Below are positions 7,188 through 11,268 of a stretch of 11,268 nt of DNA, one piece after another. Location of the stretch: positions 1-11,268 of the forward strand of contig LZRQ01000110.1 of the NCBI GenBank assembly GCA_002159155.1, read 5' to 3'. Position 1 is the first letter of the stretch. Each line of letters starts with the position of its first letter. The notes under the pieces were generated by a model that was not told the DNA's origin, made no database searches, and saw only the letters and a program-made list of their open reading frames with translations. Source of the DNA: Firmicutes bacterium ZCTH02-B6 (GTDB lineage Bacteria > Bacillota > Limnochordia > Limnochordales > ZCTH02-B6). Position numbers and translations under genes: made by a program.

Positions 7188-7680
7188 TTTTCCCAAGCCG
7201 GGAGTCAATTTCAAAGACATTACGACGCTTTTAACCAACGGCGAAGCGCTGCGTTACGTCGTGCAGCGCATGGCGGCCCACTACCGGGACCAGAAACCGG
7301 AGCTTGTGGTAGGTGTGGAATCGCGCGGGTTCCTCTTGGGCGCGCCGCTCGCCTACGAGCTGGGCGTGGGTTTCGTGTTGATCCGCAAACCCAACAAGCT
7401 GCCGGCGGAAAAGATCCGCGTGGAATATGATCTTGAGTACGGCACCGACGCGTTGGAGATCCATGTGGACGCGATCCAGCCGGGCCAACGGGTTCTCATC
7501 GTCGACGACCTGTTGGCCACCGGCGGCACCATGGAGGCGGCAGCGCGGCTCGTGGAGCAGCTCAAGGGGCAGATTGTCGGTTTTTCTTTCCTCATCGAGC
7601 TGGCGTTTCTTAAGGGCCGAGATCGGCTGCGCAAGCTCGGGGACTACGACATCTTGTCGCTGGTGACCTACGAAGAATAG
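7153..7680 (+). CDS. apt: Adenine phosphoribosyltransferase
   Basis: The enzyme salvages adenine by joining it to PRPP to make AMP and pyrophosphate in the cytoplasm. The 175-residue length is normal for the family. It begins MDLRSLIREVPDFPKPGVNFKD, abbreviated here to its first and last parts as MDLRSLIREV and PKPGVNFKD, which is the classic Apt N-terminus with the hood-domain residues. It carries VGVESRGFLLG, the IRKPNKLP segment and the PRPP-binding loop VLIVDDLLATGGT (114-126). ATG 7153 has AGGAG (7140-7144) 8 bases upstream, and the start lies inside recJ in another frame. The neighbouring rel gene links purine salvage to (p)ppGpp control, an arrangement long known in Bacillota; (p)ppGpp itself inhibits several purine enzymes. 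It may be transcribed both from the secD promoter and from the candidate site at 7021-7049. Confidence 0.96.
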   Translation: MDLRSLIREVPDFPKPGVNFKDITTLLTNGEALRYVVQRMAAHYRDQKPELVVGVESRGFLLGAPLAYELGVGFVLIRKPNKLPAEKIRVEYDLEYGTDALEIHVDAIQPGQRVLIVDDLLATGGTMEAAARLVEQLKGQIVGFSFLIELAFLKGRDRLRKLGDYDILSLVTYEE

Positions 7681-7707
7681 CCGGAGTACAGGCCGGCGGG
7701 GGATGCG

Positions 7708-9858
7708 GTGCAACGGGACGTGCTGATTGACAAGATTCTCGCGTACAATCCCGAGGCGGACGTAGAGAGGGTTCGCCGCGCCATCGCGCGCGCTCGCGAG
7801 GCCCACAAAGGGCAGTACCGGGATTCGGGCGAGGACTTTTTCCAGCACCCCTATGAGGTGGCTTGCATCCTGGCCGACCTACAGATGGACGTGACGACCA
7901 TCGTGGCGGGACTCCTGCACGACGTGCTGGAGGACACGCCCGTCACCCGAGAGCAGCTGACGGCGGAGTTTGGTCCCGAGGTCGTACGCCTTGTCGACGG
8001 GGTCACCAAGCTGGACAAGCTGACGTTTCAGACCCGAGAGGAGCAGCAGGCGCAATCGCTGCGCAAGATGTTTCTGGCCATGGCCGAGGACCTGCGGGTG
8101 ATTGTGATCAAGCTGGCCGACCGGCTGCACAACATGCGCACGTTGCGCCACCTGTCCGTGGAGCGCCAGCGCCGGATCGCCACGGAGACTTTGGAGATTT
8201 ATGCGCCGTTGGCCCACCGGCTCGGCATGTGGTCCATGAAGTGGGAGATGGAGGATCTCGCCTTCCGGTCGCTCCATCCAGAAGAGTATGCGGAGCTGGC
8301 GCGGCGTATCGCACGCCGGCGAGAGGAGCGGGAGAAAGAGCTCCAGGAAGTCATCGCCTCCTTGCAGGCGCGCTTAGGCGAGGTGGGGATCCGCGGCGTC
8401 CTGCAGGGACGGCCCAAGCACCTCTACAGTATCTGGCAAAAGCTTCAGCGCCAGAGCAAGGACTTGAGCGAGATCTATGACCTGATGGCGGTACGGGTCA
8501 TCGTCGATACGGTCAAGGACTGCTACGGGGTCCTGGGGCTGGTGCACACCTTGTGGAAGCCTGTGCCAGGCCGGTTCAAGGACTATATCGCGATGCCCAA
8601 ATCCAACCTGTACCAGTCACTGCACACGACGGTCATCGGGCCCCGGGGTGAGCCGCTCGAGATCCAGATCCGTACGCATGAGATGCACCGGATCGCCGAG
8701 ATGGGCATCGCGGCCCACTGGCTCTATAAGGAAGGCAAGACTACCAGTGAATTCGAGGAAAAGGTCGCCTGGCTGCGGCAAGTGATGGAATGGCTGCGGG
8801 AGATGAAGGACCCGCAGGAGTTCATGGAGACCCTCAAGATCGACCTCTTCGAAGACGAGGTCTTCGTGTTTACGCCCAAGGGCGACGTCAAGAGCCTGCC
8901 CGCGGGCAGCACGCCCATTGACTTTGCCTTCACCGTGCACACCGATATCGGCATGCACTGTGTGGGCGCCAGGGTGAACGGCAAGATGGTCTCCCTGGAC
9001 TACCGGCTGCAAAACGGCGACATCGTCGAGATCCTTACGTCCAAGCACGCGACCCCGTCCCAGGACTGGCTTGGTCTCGTCAAGACGTCCAAAGCGCGCA
9101 CCAAGATCCGCGGCTGGCTCAAGGAAGTGCGGCGCGAAGAGAGTCTCGCCCGCGGACGTGAGGTCCTTGAACGGGAGGCGAAGCGGCTGGGGCTCGATCC
9201 GGCGGAGCTTTTGCGGTCCGAGCGGATGCAGGAAGTGGTCAAGCGCTACGGCTTTGCCGACGTGGACGACGTCCTGGCCGGCATCGGCTTTGGACAGGTG
9301 ACCGCTTCCCAGGTGCTGGCAAGAATTCTCGGTCGCGAGGAGCTCGAAGCCCGCCGGCGGCAGCTCCGGGAGCGGAGCCGGCGCAACGGCGAACACCGTC
9401 CGGCCCACCAGGTACAGGGTGTGCGCGTCCACGGGGTGGACAACGTTCTCATTCGCTTTTCCCGCTGTTGCAACCCGGTTCCCGGCGACCCGATCGTCGG
9501 GTATATCACCCGTGGACGGGGCGTGTCGGTCCACCGGCGAGACTGCCCCAACCTGCAAGCGTTGGCCCACGAGGGGCGGCAGCTGCAGGTGGAATGGGAG
9601 CGGGCGGCCTCTCTCACTTATCCGGTGGACATTGAAGTGGAGGCAGTTGACAGGGTCAACCTCCTGACCAACATCATGGCCAGCGTTTCCGACGGCAAAA
9701 CCAACATCGGCGCGGTGCGCGCCCGCACGACCCGTCACAAGCGTGCCACGATCCATTTGACAGTGGACATCCACGACGTCGAACACCTGCAGTCGGTCAT
9801 CAACCGGATCACGCAAGTCGAGGGCGTCTTGACCGTCCACAGAACCGGAGCCGGCTGA
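7708..9858 (+). CDS. relA: Bifunctional (p)ppGpp synthetase/hydrolase (Rel/RelA-SpoT family)
   Basis: This 716-residue protein makes and degrades the stringent-response alarmone (p)ppGpp. The hydrolase HD domain keeps H47, H71-D72 (HDVLED) and D138 (ADRLHNMRT), so hydrolysis should work. The synthetase domain has GRFKDYIAMPKSNLYQSLHT (RFKD at 289-292) and EIQIRT (318-323). The basic R-x-K-D version is typical of bifunctional Rel enzymes, whereas monofunctional RelA has an acidic E-x-D-D. Then come the TGS domain (about 383-446, starting near FEDEVFVFTPKG), a helical region, the Cys/His zinc-finger or RIS domain (C587, C588, H609, C613) and the ACT domain (about 635-714), which together sense ribosomes and stalled tRNA. 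The start GTG 7708 follows a G-rich site (7698-7702) by 5 bases; an in-frame GTG at 7720 is possible. It lies 27 bases after apt. Confidence 0.96.
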   Translation: MQRDVLIDKILAYNPEADVERVRRAIARAREAHKGQYRDSGEDFFQHPYEVACILADLQMDVTTIVAGLLHDVLEDTPVTREQLTAEFGPEVVRLVDGVTKLDKLTFQTREEQQAQSLRKMFLAMAEDLRVIVIKLADRLHNMRTLRHLSVERQRRIATETLEIYAPLAHRLGMWSMKWEMEDLAFRSLHPEEYAELARRIARRREEREKELQEVIASLQARLGEVGIRGVLQGRPKHLYSIWQKLQRQSKDLSEIYDLMAVRVIVDTVKDCYGVLGLVHTLWKPVPGRFKDYIAMPKSNLYQSLHTTVIGPRGEPLEIQIRTHEMHRIAEMGIAAHWLYKEGKTTSEFEEKVAWLRQVMEWLREMKDPQEFMETLKIDLFEDEVFVFTPKGDVKSLPAGSTPIDFAFTVHTDIGMHCVGARVNGKMVSLDYRLQNGDIVEILTSKHATPSQDWLGLVKTSKARTKIRGWLKEVRREESLARGREVLEREAKRLGLDPAELLRSERMQEVVKRYGFADVDDVLAGIGFGQVTASQVLARILGREELEARRRQLRERSRRNGEHRPAHQVQGVRVHGVDNVLIRFSRCCNPVPGDPIVGYITRGRGVSVHRRDCPNLQALAHEGRQLQVEWERAASLTYPVDIEVEAVDRVNLLTNIMASVSDGKTNIGAVRARTTRHKRATIHLTVDIHDVEHLQSVINRITQVEGVLTVHRTGAG

Positions 9859-9902
9859 TGCGACGGCCGTAGGCGCGGTTTAGAGGGAGATAGGGGTGGG
9901 CC

Positions 9903-10355
9903 ATGCGGGCGGTCATCCAACGGGTACGATCTGCCAGCGTCCAGGTGGACGGGCAGGTGGTTGGGAGCATCGGGCGGGGGCTGTTGGTGTTGCTCGGCGT
10001 TGGCCAGGGCGACAGCGAAGCGGATGCGGCCCTGTTGGCGGACAAGCTTGCGGGGTTGAGGATTTTTGAGGACGACCAGGGCAAGATGAACCTGGCGCCG
10101 GCGGACGTCGGAGCCGAGTTTCTGGTCGTGTCGCAGTTTACGCTCTACGGTGACATCCGCAAGGGGCGTCGGCCCAGCTTTACCGGAGCAGCGTCCCCTG
10201 ACCACGCGCGGGCGCTTTACGAACGATGCAAAGATCTGTTGCGCGCGCGGGGATTCAACGTCGAGTCGGGGGTTTTTGGGGCGAGGATGCTCGTGCAACT
10301 GGAGAACGATGGGCCGGTGACGCTGTGGTTTGACACTGCAGAGGGCCTAAAGTAA
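9903..10355 (+). CDS. dtd: D-aminoacyl-tRNA deacylase
   Basis: The enzyme removes D-amino acids (and glycine mischarged on tRNA-Ala) from tRNA, protecting translation. The product is 150 residues, close to the 145 of E. coli. It starts MRAVIQRVRSASVQVDG, has the catalytic-pocket motif SQFTLYGD (77-84), GRRPSFTGAA, FGARMLVQLENDGPVT and, within the last, the Gly-cisPro motif G137-P138 that rejects L-aminoacyl groups. ATG 9903 is preceded by AGGGG (9892-9896) with 6-base spacing. The gap from rel is 44 bases without any terminator that I can see, so co-transcription is likely; the rel-dtd pairing is common in Bacillota. Its stop codon lies within the -10 box of the next gene's promoter. Confidence 0.96.
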   Translation: MRAVIQRVRSASVQVDGQVVGSIGRGLLVLLGVGQGDSEADAALLADKLAGLRIFEDDQGKMNLAPADVGAEFLVVSQFTLYGDIRKGRRPSFTGAASPDHARALYERCKDLLRARGFNVESGVFGARMLVQLENDGPVTLWFDTAEGLK

Positions 10356-10358
10356 AAT
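10330..10358 (+). promoter_or_regulatory. Sigma-A promoter for the peptidyl-prolyl isomerase gene
   Basis: TTGACA (10330-10335, perfect) and TAAAAT (10353-10358, five of six) are separated by 17 bases. The -35 box is in dtd coding sequence and the -10 box starts with the dtd stop codon TAA (10353-10355). Transcription should start near 10365, about 35 bases before the ATG of the next gene, leaving room for its AGGAGG site. Confidence 0.75.
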
Positions 10359-10379
10359 TAGCAGAGCGATTTTGACTCG

Positions 10380-10385
10380 AGGAGG
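10380..10385 (+). promoter_or_regulatory. Ribosome binding site of the peptidyl-prolyl isomerase gene
   Basis: AGGAGG is a perfect core, but it sits 14 bases before ATG 10400, longer than usual. No closer in-frame start codon exists. The bases between can form a small hairpin (GAGG 10382-10385 with CCTC 10389-10392) that may alter access to the site. Confidence 0.6.
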
Positions 10386-10399
10386 CGGCCTCATCGCCT

Positions 10400-11268
10400 A
10401 TGTTCTTTGCTACCCTGCGCAGACACATGCGCTGGATCATCGTCGTCGTGGTCGTTGCCTTCGTCGCAGGCACCCTGTACGTGGGGATCAACTTCGGACA
10501 GCAGGCGACGGAGGCTGCCGCACCCGTTGCCGAGATCAACGGCCGCGCGATCTCGTATTCGGAACTCCAACAGGTCTACTTCAACAACCTTCAGCTCTAC
10601 AGCCAGTACTTCGGCCCCGTCCGGGGTACCATGGCCGAAGAGTTGCGCTACTTGTCATTGAGCAGCCTCATTGACAGCTATCTTACCCTCGAGGCTGCCC
10701 GGGCCGCCAACTTGCCCGTGACCAACAGCGAGATCGATGCAACGTTGGCCGATATCAAGGCGTCGTTTGCCGATGAGGCCGCGTACCGGCAGGCGCTGGC
10801 TTCTAGCGGTCTAACGGAGGCGCGCTTGCGGGAATTGATCCGGGACGATGTGATGGTACGGAAACTCCGGGAGCAGGTGCGCCGGGCCGAGTTTACCGAT
10901 GACGAGATCCGCACCGCGATGGCGGAGGTGAGGGTCCGGCACATCCTTATCGAGCCGGACGCCGACGATGAAGCCGCTTGGGAGGCGGCGCGGTCCCGGG
11001 CGGAGGCGTTGCGGGCGGAGTTGGTCAACGGGGCGTCGTTTGAAGAGTACGCGGCTGCCCATTCTGCCGACCTCGCGTCGGCCATCGCCGGGGGCGATGT
11101 GGGCTGGGTGAGCATCTCCACGCCCTTCGTCGAACCGTTCAAGGAGGCCGCACTGGCCTTGCAGCCAGGTGAGATCAGCGAACCCGTCCGGAGCGTCTAC
11201 GGCTGGCATATCATCCAAGCCACCGAGCGGCGGGAGCCGACGGACGAGGAGTTCGCAGAGCGTAGGGA
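10400..11268 (+). CDS. Membrane-anchored parvulin-type peptidyl-prolyl isomerase (SurA/PpiC-like), 3' end outside window
   Basis: The frame from ATG 10400 stays open to the window end (289 residues, no stop). An N-terminal hydrophobic segment (about 12-31, after RRHMRW) looks like an uncleaved membrane anchor with the rest outside. There is no Cys for a lipobox, so it differs from PrsA lipoproteins. Residues about 40-170 form a helical SurA_N-like chaperone region beginning PVAEINGRAIS. From about 175 comes a rotamase domain with VRHILIEP (H181), an A-x-H-S-A-D segment, GGDVGWVS, LQPGEISEPV and YGWHIIQATER, the conserved parvulin elements including both histidines. Such proteins assist folding of secreted proteins, which fits the secDF genes at the other end of the window. 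Strong G/C third-position bias supports coding. It probably has its own promoter (10330-10358). SurA/PpiD/PrsA-type names are all possible. Confidence 0.9.
   Translation, partial: MFFATLRRHMRWIIVVVVVAFVAGTLYVGINFGQQATEAAAPVAEINGRAISYSELQQVYFNNLQLYSQYFGPVRGTMAEELRYLSLSSLIDSYLTLEAARAANLPVTNSEIDATLADIKASFADEAAYRQALASSGLTEARLRELIRDDVMVRKLREQVRRAEFTDDEIRTAMAEVRVRHILIEPDADDEAAWEAARSRAEALRAELVNGASFEEYAAAHSADLASAIAGGDVGWVSISTPFVEPFKEAALALQPGEISEPVRSVYGWHIIQATERREPTDEEFAERR

Noticed and set aside
9646..9660. Inverted repeat GTTGAC-AGG-GTCAAC
   Set aside because: It lies inside the rel ACT-domain coding sequence and encodes the ordinary residues V-D-R-V-N. It is a single copy with no operator context, most likely chance.
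8617..9840. Long reverse-strand open frame (about 407 codons) opposite rel
   Set aside because: It is a mirror of the G/C-biased codon pattern of rel, whose forward reading has complete catalytic motifs. The reverse product has low-complexity His/Asp/Gly/Leu-rich sequence and no domain.
10671..10676. TTGACA hexamer within the isomerase gene (and another near 9758 in rel)
   Set aside because: No -10-like sequence lies at a suitable distance downstream, so I do not call a promoter.
1..11268. Search for mobile elements, CRISPR repeats, tRNA/rRNA, riboswitches, phage or defence genes
   Set aside because: Genes are nearly back to back, all on one strand with uniform base composition. I saw no transposase, integrase, repeated spacers, cloverleaf or strong leader structure.

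Overview
This window is a compact, all-forward block of housekeeping genes from a G+C-rich bacterium. The gene order (secD, secF, ..., lapA-type gene, recJ, apt, relA/rel, dtd) is the one familiar from Bacillota such as Bacillus subtilis. The codon third positions are mostly G or C, GTG and TTG starts are used, Shine-Dalgarno sequences are strong, and the promoters are of the housekeeping sigma-A type. Together these suggest a deep-branching, high-G+C member of the Bacillota (of the Symbiobacterium/Thermaerobacter/Limnochorda kind). That placement is inference; no rRNA or other decisive marker is present.

Layout: the 3' end of an unidentified gene (1-167) is followed by a 162-base spacer, the longest gene-free stretch. 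It holds a textbook sigma-A promoter (218-246), which should drive the operon starting with secD (330-1538) and secF (1543-2457). These encode the two halves of the proton-driven protein-export motor that assists SecYEG. Close behind, with short gaps or overlaps, come a UbiB/AarF-family ATPase (2471-4138), a small LapA-domain membrane protein (4214-4546), the single-strand DNA exonuclease RecJ in a long form with an extra C-terminal region (4572-7187), adenine phosphoribosyltransferase (7153-7680, overlapping recJ by 35 bases), a full-length bifunctional (p)ppGpp synthetase/hydrolase (7708-9858) and D-aminoacyl-tRNA deacylase (9903-10355). A second good sigma-A promoter (10330-10358) lies on the end of dtd, its -10 box containing the dtd stop codon. 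It should drive the last gene, a membrane-anchored parvulin-type peptidyl-prolyl isomerase that runs off the right edge (10400-11268+).

Together the genes cover protein export and folding outside the membrane (secDF, the isomerase), DNA repair (recJ), purine salvage and alarmone signalling (apt, rel, both touching guanine/adenine nucleotide pools), and translation quality control (dtd). I see no mobile element, CRISPR array, tRNA, rRNA, phage gene, defence system or obviously new system. The points worth a second look are mostly small: a SecF whose usual transmembrane aspartate is alanine, two competing starts for secD including a nearly leaderless one, promoters buried in coding sequence, and the unassigned gene end at the left edge.
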